Shown here one piece after another: positions 1 through 9,511 of a stretch of 26,283 nucleotides of DNA (within the stretch, counting starts at the first letter, position 1; each line of letters starts with the position of its first letter). The stretch is from assembly GCF_000485595.1 (NCBI RefSeq), contig NW_014577388.1, positions 185,157-211,439 of the forward strand, given 5' to 3'. This stretch comes from Priapulus caudatus. Taxonomy: Eukaryota > Priapulida > Priapulimorpha > Priapulimorphida > Priapulidae. A program made the translations under genes and the position numbers. Under the pieces are notes generated by a model. The model was given only the letters and a program-made list of their open reading frames with translations, did not search any database and was not told the origin of the DNA.

Positions 1-39
<39 letters not shown>

Positions 40-50
40 TAAAGAGAGAT
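1..50 (+). repeat. (AG)n microsatellite at the window edge
   Basis: An uninterrupted AG run to about base 31 is followed by impure GA repeats. An 11-base G run follows at 64-74. The array is cut by the window start. Confidence 0.95.
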
Positions 51-1206
51 GGGGAGTGGAGACGGGGGGGGGGGTAGTGGCTGCTACAAATATGGATAGA
101 TCCTAGGACTATCCACGGGCTATTATTAATACTGAAAATACAATATTTTAGCAAAGACATTAGTGCTGCCCAGGAAAAGGCGTACACGAGAAAACTTAAT
201 GGGGTACTATGAGAAACGAACTCACTCCGTCGCGCCCTCACTAGAAACAACATCGACCGAGATGAATCCATCAAAATAAACTTCCAAGCAAACATGCCTA
301 GCCAACGTAATCAAGTGCCTTCCACCTAATTCTCAGTTACGTCCTGAAAACGCACATCGTACATGCTTGCTTGCATTCTGAGAAAAGACCTAGAAGGCAT
401 AGTGTGAGAGATGAAGATGGTGTTGTGATGTCACATGCGCTAAATGTCTCGAGTAATTCATTTCGTGTATTTGACACTTGCAATCTCATTCATGCTTAAC
501 TATGTATCGTTACAAACATATTTGGCAGGAAAAATGTTTAAAAAATAACGTTGATGCGCTTCCTCTGCGCGCCCTTAGGAGCAACATCAGGTTTTATGAG
601 AAGACGCGACATTTCCAGTTATCTAGCCGCCCACAATTCCACCGCCGACGACGACGACATCTAGTGGTGATTATTGCAACGAGATGTGCTGCTCGCTTGT
701 TAATGATGCGGGACTAGACGCACACTTGTCTCGAGTCAATGCGACGATCATTTAGCGACGGGTCGTTTCTGGGTCACGGCACACCTACATCTTAATGTTC
801 GCATTCCTCTCGCACTCTGTGCTGACGCTTACCTTCTCCCATTGTCATCCGCCGTGCTAGACGCGTGATTTTCCGCAGGAAAGCTCATTAGGAGTTCTAT
901 GCGCCAAACATTCTGCTTGTCCCGCGGTGACTCAGGGTGAGTTATTTATGGCCGCGCTGCCGGCGCAACGTCGTCCCCCGCGCACAATGGCGTAGCTACG
1001 TCGCAGGCGAGGCTTTTACGGGCAATTGTGCGTCTGTAACGACCGCTCGGCCGGCATGGTTTATGGCTCCGAAATGATTTTCTGAAAGTGCCTTAGCGGC
1101 CTGTCACAAGCACGTAAGCTCGAGAATATCATCGTTTTACGGCGACTTGAGAATGATCCATACACGCTCGTAAAACAAACGCACGACTCCCCGCGCTCGC
1201 TCCACC
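51..1206. other. intronic sequence without recognisable gene
   Basis: Mixed-composition sequence without repeats. The part from about 860 to 1130 is CpG-rich and has ATTTATGGCC (about 947) and GTTTATGGCT (about 1060), resembling posterior-Hox/Caudal sites, plus CCTGTCAC (Meis-like TGACAG). This is a candidate regulatory block by composition only. Confidence 0.3.
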
Positions 1207-1241
1207 ACTCCTCCTCCTCCTCCTCTTCTTCTTCTCCTCCC
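1207..1241 (+). repeat. (CTC)n/(CTT)n tract
   Basis: Consecutive CTC triplets followed by CTT triplets; on the minus strand this reads as a Glu-rich frame with no sign of being coding. Confidence 0.85.
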
Positions 1242-1480
1242 CGTGCGACTCTATCGCGCGACTCAACCATCATGTCTGTCGACTTTTACTTTCACCCCGA
1301 GAGATAATTGAGATGTGAGCGAATCGAGATAGAATGGCTGCGACATTGATCTGCTCGACTGCTGTGACTGTCACCAATGGCTACGCGGTCTATACGTGGG
1401 TCTATATAACAAGACATTCAAACTGCTGTGAGACAGGCCGTCGTCCGCAAGACGTCGATTGCACACGAACGCTACCTGGT

Positions 1481-1483
<3 letters not shown>

Positions 1484-1520
<37 letters not shown>

Positions 1521-1522
1521 AA

Positions 1523-1554
<32 letters not shown>

Positions 1555-1572
1555 ATAATTAATAATAAGAGG
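1484..1572. repeat. (TA)n then (AAT)n microsatellite
   Basis: Alternating TA for about 30 bases, an A run, more TA, then repeated ATA/AAT triplets. Confidence 0.9.
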
Positions 1573-1761
1573 TATTATAGCTCTTGGATATTATATACTA
1601 TATGTATGTGCACGTGCGTGGCCAGTGGCGTGCGTGGGCGAACGCACCAGAGGCCTCCAATATCGAGATAGCAATCGAGTTCGCCGCGCGTGCGCCAACA
1701 GTCCGGTTAGCGTTACCCGCTTGCGCGAGCGCGGACTGCCGCGTCAGTACTATAGCGTCGG
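1573..1761. other. CpG-rich intronic block between TA arrays
   Basis: Non-repetitive, GC-rich block (GCGCGTGCGCC, GCTTGCGCGAGCGCGGAC) sharply bounded by alternating TA arrays on both sides. No frame or site is identifiable. Confidence 0.3.
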
Positions 1762-1793
1762 CTATAATATATATAATATATATATATATATAT

Positions 1794-1834
<41 letters not shown>

Positions 1835-1847
1835 TATATATATATAC
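1762..1847. repeat. (TA)n microsatellite
   Basis: About 85 bases of alternating TA with occasional A insertions. Confidence 0.9.
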
Positions 1848-2078
1848 GTATAATAGGCGCGTTTACTTAGCGCGGCTCTCGGTAGCGATTTTACTGCTGA
1901 CCAGGCGCGTATTTCATGCAAAACGAACGGCTGAGTGACAAGCCCGCTGACCAAATGAGCAATCAACGTCAAATAACTCACTCACGCGCGCACGCATATT
2001 GCCTGCCGAACATTTGTCAATCCGTCTGCGTTAAAGCCGCGCGTTTCCGGGGCAACAAACATGGCAAATGACCCTTGA

Positions 2079-2105
<27 letters not shown>
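2079..2105 (+). repeat. (GA)n microsatellite
   Basis: About 13 pure GA dinucleotides. Confidence 0.9.
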
Positions 2106-2109
<4 letters not shown>

Positions 2110-2423
2110 TGCCTCTCCGCGACGGCCTGTTAGCAATGCACATAAATAAGCGACTTAAATGGCCGTTCACGATGCGAGGGAATAGAAGAAAAGACGAGAG
2201 AGACGACAAGAAAGGAGAAGGGGGTGCGGCGGGAGAGAGGAGACAAGGAGGAGGGATGGCCGCCGTAGGTGTGGTCCTGCCAATAAAACATGGCCGCCAC
2301 GACATTTATCGGCGCAATTAACGGGCGAACGTGAATGCGAGCGCGGAGACGGCCGCTTTGCTGGCGTTTAGTCGACGCGTCGCTGTCACGTTACGCGTTG
2401 ATATACGGAGCGCGCAGTCCGCC
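2106..2423. other. purine-rich then CpG-rich intronic block
   Basis: 2185-2255 is purine-rich. 2270-2420 is CpG-rich with CATTTATCGG, GCAATTAACGG and GCTGTCACG. This is a possible regulatory block by composition; no gene is seen. Confidence 0.25.
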
Positions 2424-2425
2424 GT

Positions 2426-2872
2426 GAGAGAAAGAGAGAGGAGGGGGGCAAGAAAGCCGCGAGAGGGAGAGAGAGCCGCGAGAGAGAGAGAGAGAGCGAG
2501 CGAGCGAGAGGAAATGGGAGGGGAAAGAGAGACAGGGGCTGGGGTAGAAAAAGTGAGCGGAGCGAGAGAGCCAGGAAATGCGAGATATAGCGCAGGATAA
2601 GGACACAGAGAAATTTTAGGAAGAATAAGAGAGGAAGAGAAAGGGGGAGAGTGTGCGGGACAGAGAATGACTTTACGAGAGAGAGGGTGGGAGGGAGAGA
2701 GACAGAGAGAGAGAACGAGCGCGAAAGGGGGACAAAGAGAGAGAGGGAGAGGGAGGGGGAGAGAGCGCGCGAGAGAGGGTCACATGGCGAGAGAGAAACA
2801 GAGCGAGAGAGTGAGATAGAGATGAGAGACAAGAGGCACATAGAAAACAGAGGGCGAGGGAAAAAGAGAGGT
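2426..2872 (+). repeat. 450-bp degenerate GA-rich (polypurine) tract
   Basis: Almost wholly purine on the plus strand, with GAGA and GGGAGA variants and a few CG interruptions (GCGCGCGAGAG). Frames read from it are Arg/Glu-rich or Ser/Leu-rich artefacts. Confidence 0.9.
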
Positions 2873-3197
2873 TGCCCAGACTAATGAAAAATAAACATAA
2901 AAATGCATGCCTGCACTCGTCGCCCGTGATTTAACAGCGCGGCAGGGCTGCTGCCAGCGCGACAAAGGCCAGCAGACTTCACGGCCTGCACACACGCTCT
3001 CAAAGCAACGCGTGACGCGGCGGTGACGCGCGTTTAAGATGGCCGACGGGCCGTGAACACTTGAGAATCCTGCTGCTGGCCGGCAAAAACGCAGCGACCG
3101 TCGTAAGACGTCACCCCCTCCGCTGGGCCGCCTAACTACCTCTAAACGCCGCGCCTTGAGGTTGGAAAGCTCCGAGGTACGCAGCCGCAAATATTTC
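2873..3197. other. CpG-rich intronic block
   Basis: Non-repetitive and rich in CG (ACGCGGCGGTGACGCGCG) with TGATTTAACAGCG and AATATTTCAT. No gene is seen; candidate regulatory sequence only. Confidence 0.25.
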
Positions 3198-3286
3198 ATA
3201 TATATAATTATATATATATGTATATATATATATATAACACGCACACACGCATGCGCGCGCACGCACACGCACACACACATATATAG
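3198..3286. repeat. (TA)n followed by (CA/CG)n
   Basis: Alternating TA to about 3236, then ACGCACACACGCATGCGCGC-type sequence: a long alternating purine-pyrimidine run, prone to Z-DNA or cruciform formation. Confidence 0.9.
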
Positions 3287-3340
3287 TTTACGAGTGAGTT
3301 ACACAAGAAAGGTCGAATAATGATATCCGTAATTATATCT

Positions 3341-3537
3341 AATCTCTTTTCGCTTTCCTTCTATCTGTCTTGCTCTCGCGCTCTCTCGATCGCTGTCTCT
3401 TCCTGTTCCACTCACTCCCCCCTGCTGTACATTGTCTTTCTCCCGCTCGCCCATTATTTCTCTATCTACCTCTCTCCCTTCTGTCTCTCTCATTTCTGCG
3501 AACTTACACACACACACATATATAAATATAAATATAT
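3341..3537 (+). repeat. CT-rich tract ending in (CA)n and (TA)n
   Basis: Degenerate CT/CTCT sequence to about 3495, then ACACACACAC at about 3506 and ATATAAATATAAATATA. Confidence 0.85.
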
Positions 3538-4474
3538 GAATCACGCACGTACGTGAAAAAATCTCACACACTCTAAATAGCGCTTCGCTCCCGTCTCTCG
3601 CTCACGGGCTCTGAGTTTTATGAAGCCAAAGATGCAGTAACTTAAGTGGATTTGTGGTCTGAGAGAGAATAATTTACCATGTTGCCACGCAGTGTGAGGC
3701 AGCGCCGCCATTAAATATTTAAATGAATACGGTTGCAGCGCGAGCCAGCCAATGCACGGCTTTCTTTTCGGAAACAATTAGAGGATCTACGAACATCGGC
3801 GAAAAAAAAAGACGAGCTGAAAAATATAGCAATAGCAAGAATACGCCGTCTTGCGAACATTAGACGATATATGTGCTAAATAAATAAACAGCATGCGCAC
3901 GACGCAGCAGCGCCATAGCAACAGTTTAGCGTGTTAGTCACCATTCCCGGTCTACTGCAAACATTCTATACACGAGTCAAGCCATTAGTTCACAGGTGTT
4001 TTTTAGTTTAGTATAAAACGAGATAGAGAGAAAGAGAGGTGTTGCCGTTATTGAAGCGAGAGAAATCACAGTGTGTATTAAAAACATGGAGAAGGCACAC
4101 GCGCGTCTGTAAGGCTCAGCCAAACCAACTGTTCAGGCGTACACGCGTCAGGGCGCGGATTGAAACACCGCAGGACCGACCGCCGAGACCAGCCCCGCCA
4201 CCGTCTCGATCTTGTCTCTTGCCCAGGAAATCCGAATTTTTTTGGGCGGAAAGAAATTTCGCATTTTCAACCGGGAAAGACATTTTTGCCCCTCCCCTCC
4301 CCCGTCGAACGGGCGGGTGTGTTCCCTGCCCGTCGTCAGCGTCGGCCGGTAGCGAACTACCGTGAAAACCCACAACGCACTGAATATTTGCTAACGACAA
4401 GATACGGGCCGGTTCGTCGGATGTTTGCAGTTGTAGGAACGATGGCTGAACGCTTGTTGTGTGGGTTGGCTGGT
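3538..4474. other. intronic sequence downstream of exon B
   Basis: Non-repetitive sequence apart from short GA runs near 4023. Open frames overlapping 4116-4531 on both strands were examined. The minus-strand one is the read-through of exon B into its intron, and none of the others resembles a known protein. Confidence 0.35.
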
Positions 4475-4480
4475 CCTTAC

Positions 4481-4555
4481 CTGGTGAGTAACAGGACGAC
4501 TGCTCGGAGGAGCGACGCTTGCGGGACTTAAACACCGTTACGAGCGGCGACTTAC
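4481..4555 (-). other. possible in-frame extension of exon B to an alternative 5' splice site
   Basis: On the minus strand the frame stays open past the first donor. A second consensus donor, CACCAG|GTAAGG, occurs exactly 75 nt further on (GT at 4480-4479). Both donors leave the reading frame in phase 1, so using the distal one would add 25 residues, beginning GKSPLVTVFKSRKRR and ending CYSP, without disturbing downstream coding. The extension is basic (KSRKRR). I do not know a Meis-family isoform with this insertion and it has no recognisable domain. The proximal donor GTAAGT is the stronger one and gives the conserved exon, so this is only a candidate. Confidence 0.3.
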
Positions 4556-4614
4556 CGGCGCGGTTCGACTGGTCGATCATCGGCTGCACTATCCGCCGCC
4601 GGGCGTTGATGAAC
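4556..4614 (-). CDS. hth: homothorax/Meis homeodomain exon B (recognition helix and start of C-terminal tail)
   Basis: This 59-nt internal exon is read on the minus strand. It is preceded by the branch-point-like CTAAC (A at 4642, 28 nt upstream), a pyrimidine tract and GCGCAG, and ends at GCCG|GTAAGT. The first G completes the Trp codon begun in the exon at 23735-23811. The next 19 codons read FINARRRIVQPMIDQSNRA, and one G begins the following Gly-type codon. WFINARRR is homeodomain helix 3: Ile50, Asn51 and Arg53 make the base and phosphate contacts, and Ile at position 50 is typical of Meis-class TALE proteins. IVQPMIDQSNRA is nearly invariant in Hth/Meis and separates it from PKNOX/Prep (ILQPML) and Extradenticle (WFGN). 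Length, phase and splice sites all agree with exon A 19.1 kb away. The next exon, encoding the remaining C-terminal tail, was not found in 1-4555, so that intron is at least 4.5 kb. Confidence 0.95.
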
Positions 4615-4650
4615 CTGCGCGCAAAACAAGAGGACAGCCGGTTAGTGTCG
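4615..4650 (-). promoter_or_regulatory. 3' splice site of exon B with branch-point candidate
   Basis: Reading the minus strand: GACACTAACCGG, then a T/C-rich stretch (TGTCCTCTTGTTTTG), then CGCGCAG. The CTAAC matches the metazoan branch-point consensus with the branch A at 4642. This arrangement fixes the exon start at 4614. Confidence 0.75.
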
Positions 4651-4789
4651 CGTGCAGACAAGAGGACGTTTAGACGTCGGCGAGCTTAAAGTGAATAATT
4701 TAACGTTTGTTTTGTAAGGAAGGTCGTTGGAAGATCGAAATTATCTGTATTTAATTCGGTAATTTGCTTATACAGACGTACGTACAGAT

Positions 4790-4870
4790 AAATGAATGAA
4801 TGAATGAATTAAAATAAATAAATATACATAATTAAAAAAATATATATATATTAATATATATATATATATT
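4790..4870 (+). repeat. (AATG)n and AT-rich microsatellite
   Basis: About five AATG units followed by AAAT and TA repeats. Confidence 0.85.
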
Positions 4871-4936
4871 GTATTTCTATTTATAGTTTAGCTGCACGCT
4901 TTCATGTTACGCGGGGTTGACAGCGTTTTCGGTGAT

Positions 4937-4959
4937 TATATATATATAATATATATATG
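4937..4959. repeat. short (TA)n
   Basis: Alternating TATATA broken once by AATA. Confidence 0.8.
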
Positions 4960-5581
4960 CTACCAGGAGCGAATAAAACCCATTTTTTACTCCTGATGCT
5001 ACGTAGGCATACATCGACATAAACGCAGGCAGGAGCGCACGTGCGATATTGCAGCCCGCAGGTGAAGCTATAATAAATTGCTGACCGATATCTCCACAAG
5101 TTCTCAAAGAAAGCACAGACGCACGCGGGCACTTACACGCACGCACACACTTCCCCGATGGGATGAATAAAGTAGAGAAAGTTGCCAAAATCACTACAAT
5201 CTCCCGCCGATTCCCCAGATAAAAATAAATCACATTTTCGCAAAGATAAAACCGACTGTTGTGTAGGAAACACATAATATATTGCATTACGCAATGCCAC
5301 GATATTTCATCATAATTACATATAATCATATCATATAATTCCATTTAAAAAGCTTTTATGTGGGCAGGAGAGACTCAGGGGGTGAGGCTCGGGCAAGCAA
5401 GGCGAGCGGGGCCGCACATGCAGCGCCGAGGTAAATACGTGAATTAGATTACCGCATTAGGGATTGAATAGAATGCTAGCCAATCTGATTACGACTATTT
5501 GGTTTGTGTTGCGTGATCTTTCGCCTCTAGCCGGCAGCGCCACACGCGGCGTGCATGTAGGAAGCAGTAGCACTAGCACGA
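4960..5581. other. intronic sequence with no recognisable feature
   Basis: Mixed composition, with an AT-rich patch at 5270-5350 (CATATAATCATATCATATAA). No convincing frame or splice-bounded exon. Confidence 0.3.
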
Positions 5582-5711
5582 ACAGCAGCAACAGCAGCGG
5601 CAGCATCATCATCATCATCTTCATCAACAGCAGCAACAGCAGCAGCAGCGGCGGCATCATCATCATTATCATCATCATCAACAACAACAGCAGCAACAGC
5701 AGCAGTGGCGG

Positions 5712-5747
<36 letters not shown>

Positions 5748-5791
5748 TATCCCCATCATCACCATCAACAACAACAACAGCAGCAGCAGCG
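5582..5791 (+). repeat. compound CAG/CAA and CAT trinucleotide array with 65-bp higher-order period
   Basis: Blocks of CAG/CAA triplets, a CGG pair and a run of CAT triplets recur three times, then end with CAACAACAA and CAGCAG. In one plus-strand frame it reads as alternating Gln and His runs for about 70 codons. That frame is closed just upstream by two TAG codons and has no start or acceptor, so it is treated as intronic repeat antisense to hth. Confidence 0.85.
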
Positions 5792-5837
5792 CAACGTAGC
5801 AGGGGGGAGGGGCACGTGATCTGTCAGGCGGAGAGGG

Positions 5838-6225
5838 AGGGAGCAGGGATTCTATTTAGTGAGAAGAGTAGAGAGACGAAGAACGGATTCTATCTGATGG
5901 TGGATAGAGCAGGGATTCGGCCTGGAGAGGGAAGTAGCAGGAAACCTAATTGACAAAGGAGGAGCAGAAAGTCTATTTGACATGGGTGGAGGCAGCAGGG
6001 AATCGATCTAAGTGAGGGAGACGAAGCGAAGAATCTACCTTCCGGAGTGGGTGAAAGCAGGGTATATATCGTGGAAGGGGAGAACGCAGGGAATCTGGCA
6101 GAGGGTGATGGAGCAGGGAGAAGGGTCCCTATCCGGTGGGAAGAGATTGAGGAGCAGGGATTCGGTATGGTGTAGAGAGGGGAAGGCAAGTCTAGCGAAT
6201 CTATTAACTAGACGTGACGAAAGTA
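5838..6225 (+). repeat. degenerate purine-rich minisatellite
   Basis: The motif AGCAGGGATTC or AGCAGGGAATC, followed by GAGAGGGAAG-type sequence, recurs at irregular 30-50 base intervals (near 5841, 5910, 5995, 6084, 6110, 6152). Copies are strongly diverged. Confidence 0.6.
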
Positions 6226-6251
6226 GGCAATATCATGTTTTCTGAATAGTG

Positions 6252-6317
6252 GAGACAGCGTGTGAGACACGCAGAGACAGCGTGTGAGACACGCAGAGAC
6301 AGCGTGTGAGACACGCA
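6252..6317 (+). repeat. three perfect 22-bp tandem copies
   Basis: GAGACAGCGTGTGAGACACG plus CA is repeated three times without change. Each copy contains the small inverted repeat GTGT-GAG-ACAC. The lack of divergence suggests recent duplication. Confidence 0.9.
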
Positions 6318-6633
6318 CGCAGAGGGACATCGAGCTGCCACCAGCAGCTGACCGATACTATGCGAAGAGACGCCGACGCGCTGAGCAAATGTTTGCGCTG
6401 GCGTCGTACGTCAGCGGTGATGATGAGGATCTGCCACATCAGCAGCGGCGGGCGCTGCAGCCCCGCTTCCGACTCCGCAGCTGCCGCAGAAGCCACGCGG
6501 AAATCAGCACTTTGCCGCGCGCGCGCACGGGCGGCCGACAAGCGACGGCCGACGTTAATCAGGAAACACGACGCGGTCAGGACGCGAGAAGAGAAATAGT
6601 CCGCCGGTGCTCGGTTGTCGCAGCACGGTTCCC
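6318..6633. other. GC-rich intronic block
   Basis: CpG-rich, non-repetitive sequence, open on both strands (CACATCAGCAGCGGCGGGCG, GCGCGCGCGCACGGGCGG). No protein family is recognisable. Confidence 0.3.
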
Positions 6634-6727
6634 CCTCTTCTTCTTCTTCTTCTTCTTCTTCTTCTTCTTCTTCTTCACCTTCTCCTCCTCCTCCTCCTCC
6701 TCCTCATCCTCCTTCTTCTTCCTCTCC
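6634..6727 (+). repeat. (CTT)n then (CTC)n array
   Basis: About 13 CTT triplets, ACC, then CTC triplets and CTT again; every frame is open. Confidence 0.9.
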
Positions 6728-7229
6728 TACATCCCCATATACACCTTCAAAGCCGCTCTCTCCCCTAAATATGCTTCCATCCTATCACCCTCTCCTCGTT
6801 TTTTCCCCGAAGCGTGCTCGCATCCGCTTCCTTCTCTTAAACACGCATCTTAACACCACAGCACCCCCGCTTCCACTCTTAAGATCTCTCCCGCACGTAT
6901 GCTACTTCATCAGTCTTGTCAGCCAACTCGGCCACCCTCACGCACCAAGAACTTTTCACAGTTAGGTAATCAATTACTTACATAACTATAAGTTGGCTAT
7001 CATACCAGCATCTCACGCAATCACGTATACTGTCAGACACCTAATAAGCTATACCACTCGGGGTTTAGCCGCGCTGCGTTCACACAGCGACGTCGTCTCT
7101 GTCACGAGCGCGTAGAGACGTGTATAGACGACGTTTGTACGTGCAGTCGGCTAGCTAATGAGATCGGTGATTAGGCGCACGGCCGTGTAGCAGACGGGTT
7201 CGCACACGACATGGATGCGTGAAAGCCAT
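6728..7229. other. intronic sequence with no recognisable feature
   Basis: C/T-biased to about 6900, then mixed composition. CACAGCGACGTCGTCTCTGTCACG near 7080 is CpG-rich. No gene is seen. Confidence 0.3.
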
Positions 7230-7368
7230 CCCTCTCCCCGTCTTTAGTCCCTGTCCTTCTCTCCCCTCTCTTTTTCTCTCTCCCCGTCTCTCTATCTCTA
7301 TTTCGCGCTCTCTATCTCTATTTCGCACTCTCTCTCTCCCTGTCTCTCTCTTTCATTTTTTTCTCTCT
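7230..7368 (+). repeat. CT-rich tract
   Basis: Degenerate CTCT with a repeated CTCTATCTCTATTTCGC block (two copies about 21 bases apart near 7300-7325). Confidence 0.8.
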
Positions 7369-7401
7369 GGACGCAACCGGCGCACCACGCTTCATCGTCT
7401 C

Positions 7402-7427
7402 CGTGCGTGCGTGCGTGCGTGCGTTCG

Positions 7428-7463
<36 letters not shown>

Positions 7464-7464
7464 T
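7402..7464 (+). repeat. (GTGC)n microsatellite
   Basis: About 15 GTGC/GCGT units with one C/T change. Confidence 0.95.
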
Positions 7465-7578
7465 ACACCGTAGACAGGAATCGCTTCGCAGTTTCCTTTC
7501 CATCTTCATTATCGCATTACTGCGCTGACGACTACCGATGGCGCGCGCGCACAAAGCACAGCGACGTCGACGACGACA

Positions 7579-7901
7579 GTGCGGGAGAAAATGAGAGAGC
7601 GAGCGACAGAGAGAGGGCAGAGAGAGGAGAGAGAGGGAGAGACGGAAAGAGATGTAGGAAAAAAAGCTACAGAGAGAGGAGTAGAGACGAGAGGGAAATG
7701 GAGAGAGAGCAGAGAGCAAGCGACAGAAAGATGGGGAAGACAAAGAGAGAAACAGAGCGAGAGAGAGAGGTAGGGAGATACAAGAGAAAGAGAGACAGAA
7801 GTAGGGAAAGAGGTGCGACAGAGAGAGGGGTAGAGACGAGCGAGAAAGGGAGAGAGAGAGGTAGGGAGAGAGCGACAGAGAGAGGGGTAGAGACGAAATA
7901 T

Positions 7902-7946
<45 letters not shown>

Positions 7947-7964
7947 GGGAGAGAGAGAGAATCC
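7579..7964 (+). repeat. GA-rich tract with embedded 25-bp repeats and a pure (GA)n core
   Basis: ACAGAGAGAGGGGTAGAGAC, or a close variant, occurs near 7670, 7819 and 7876, showing a decayed minisatellite. 7903-7943 is pure GA. Confidence 0.85.
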
Positions 7965-8014
7965 AGCCATGCAGAGCGTAATATCTATAAGTGCATAAAG
8001 CCATAGTCGCCCTG

Positions 8015-8125
8015 TACGCGTACGCGTGCGCGTTTGTCCCTGCGTGCTAGCACATGTGTGCGTTCCTGCGCATCCGTGTGTGTACGTTTATGCGTGCGAA
8101 TGCGTGCGTACGTTCGCGTGAGTCA
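8015..8125 (+). repeat. GT/GC-rich alternating tract
   Basis: GCGTACGCGTGCGCG, TGCGTGCG and GTGTGTACG types: imperfect alternating purine-pyrimidine sequence. Confidence 0.6.
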
Positions 8126-8637
8126 TACACCGTACCGGCGGTGGTCGGGGGATGCCCCTGCGCCTCTGCTGCCGCTGCGGCGCGCTACGTACGTATCCCG
8201 GCATTTATTAATCCGTCGCTGATTAAGACAAATGCCGCTGATTAGGTCCTAGATATGCACCGTCGGCACTCGGCGAGCGACCGCCTAATGGACGAAAAGC
8301 AGCCGAAATGAAAACAAATGGCATCGGCAAGCGCATTTTCGCCGACGCAGCGCATGACCCGCCGGTCTCCGGGGTCACATTGCGCGCCGAAGCCGCGCGC
8401 GGGCACGCCGTTATTTGCGAAGAGTTTTCGTAACGAAACGTAATAAGACGCACGGAGAGAAAAATGGCCGGCAGCCAACGCGACCCTCTCGCTCGTCGTC
8501 GACGCTGCCGCCGCTGCCGTCTGCTCGCAGCCTCTTCATCCGCGAGCATCTTACGAACATCGCGAATCCAAACGCAGGACTGTCTTCATGCAGCCGGACG
8601 CTGCGGGGTCGAGCCGAGATGGAGCCACGCTCCGTGA
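8126..8637. promoter_or_regulatory. CpG-rich block with homeodomain-type cores, candidate enhancer
   Basis: Non-repetitive GC-rich sequence interrupted by ATTTATTAATCC, GCTGATTAAG, GCTGATTAGG, CGCCTAATGG and ACGTAATAAG at 8207-8445. Such AT-rich cores in a GC-rich background are typical of developmental enhancers, and Hox-type proteins bind TAAT. No conservation data support this; five TAAT/ATTA cores in 260 bp is only about twice the chance number. Confidence 0.25.
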
Positions 8638-9015
8638 GAAAGCCATTCTTAGATGAAACTTATGTTCACAGATGAAGCCACAGTCAGAGATGATGCTTTA
8701 CACAGATATGAAGCAATGTTCCGTGCTGAAGTTATGCTTATACAGACAACGCCATACTCTAGGATAAGGCAATACTCAAGAGATTAAGCAATACTTCCAA
8801 ATGGAACCATATTCGGCGATGAAACAATTGTGAGGAATAAAACCACGATAGGAAATGAAACCACGATAGGAAATGAAACCACGATAGGAAATGAAGCCAC
8901 GCTAGGAAATGAAGCCCCGCTCACAGATGAAGCCATCGCCACAGATAAAACCGCAACGTTATAACATAAAACCATGCTTATAGACGAACTCATATTACTG
9001 ATGAAGCCATTATCC
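8638..9015 (+). repeat. 18-bp minisatellite with perfect core at 8832-8920
   Basis: The core unit GGAAATGAAACCACGATA is repeated about five times with one or two changes. Flanking decayed copies follow the pattern GATGAAGCCA with 18-24 base spacing (8650-8830 and 8920-9012). Confidence 0.85.
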
Positions 9016-9139
9016 GTGCGAGCCCGTTCATCTTAATTGCTCAGGTGCAGGCGGCGGAACGCATGTTGTACGGAGGGTTTTATTTTCAGCCGCTGAGGAA
9101 ACACAGCGTTCCTAGTGTAACACCTAGTGACCCATTCCC

Positions 9140-9335
9140 CTACTTACAGACACCCTCTCTACATACAGATCCCATGCCGTACACACAGACCCCATCCCTT
9201 ATACAGACTCCCTCCCTTAAATACAGACCCCTTTCTTTATATACAGACCCCCTACCTTAAATACAGACCCCTTTCTTTATATACAGACCCCCTACCTTAG
9301 ATACAGACCCATTTCCTTACATACATGCCCGCTTC
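9140..9335 (+). repeat. 20-22-bp minisatellite (ATACAGACCCC)
   Basis: Copies of TATATACAGACCCCCTACCT and AAATACAGACCCCTTTCTT alternate, giving a 42-44-bp dimer in the middle and decayed monomers on each side. Confidence 0.85.
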
Positions 9336-9511
9336 TCCTACATCCTTATACGCCCTTCCCCCCACAGATGCGAGTGATCGAAGCGTAGCGAGTGAAGTTT
9401 AGAGAAATTTATTGGCAACACATGATGGGCTGGTTCATTATTACACGCGGGGCGGAATTTTAGTAGCGGTAACCCGAGCGTAACATTTAACGACGGCTCC
9501 GCTTACGTTAT

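Larger units (their letters stand above)
1..4555 (-). other. hth: partial downstream hth intron
   Basis: This follows the GTAAGT donor of exon B on the minus strand and reaches the window edge. I searched the minus strand for the conserved Meis/Hth tail (GQPMGG-, GQQHMG-, GQWHYM-like) and found none, so the next exon lies outside. Contents are listed separately. Confidence 0.8.

Noticed and set aside
4116-4555. Remainder of the 181-codon minus-strand frame after exon B as coding sequence
   Set aside because: The conserved Meis sequence ends exactly at a consensus donor. Beyond it the residues have no Meis similarity, except for the possible 75-nt extension reported separately.
6284-6853. 189-codon plus-strand frame beginning in the 22-bp repeats
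   Set aside because: It runs from a repeat through GC-rich sequence into CTT/CTC arrays; no family resemblance and the opposite strand is equally open.
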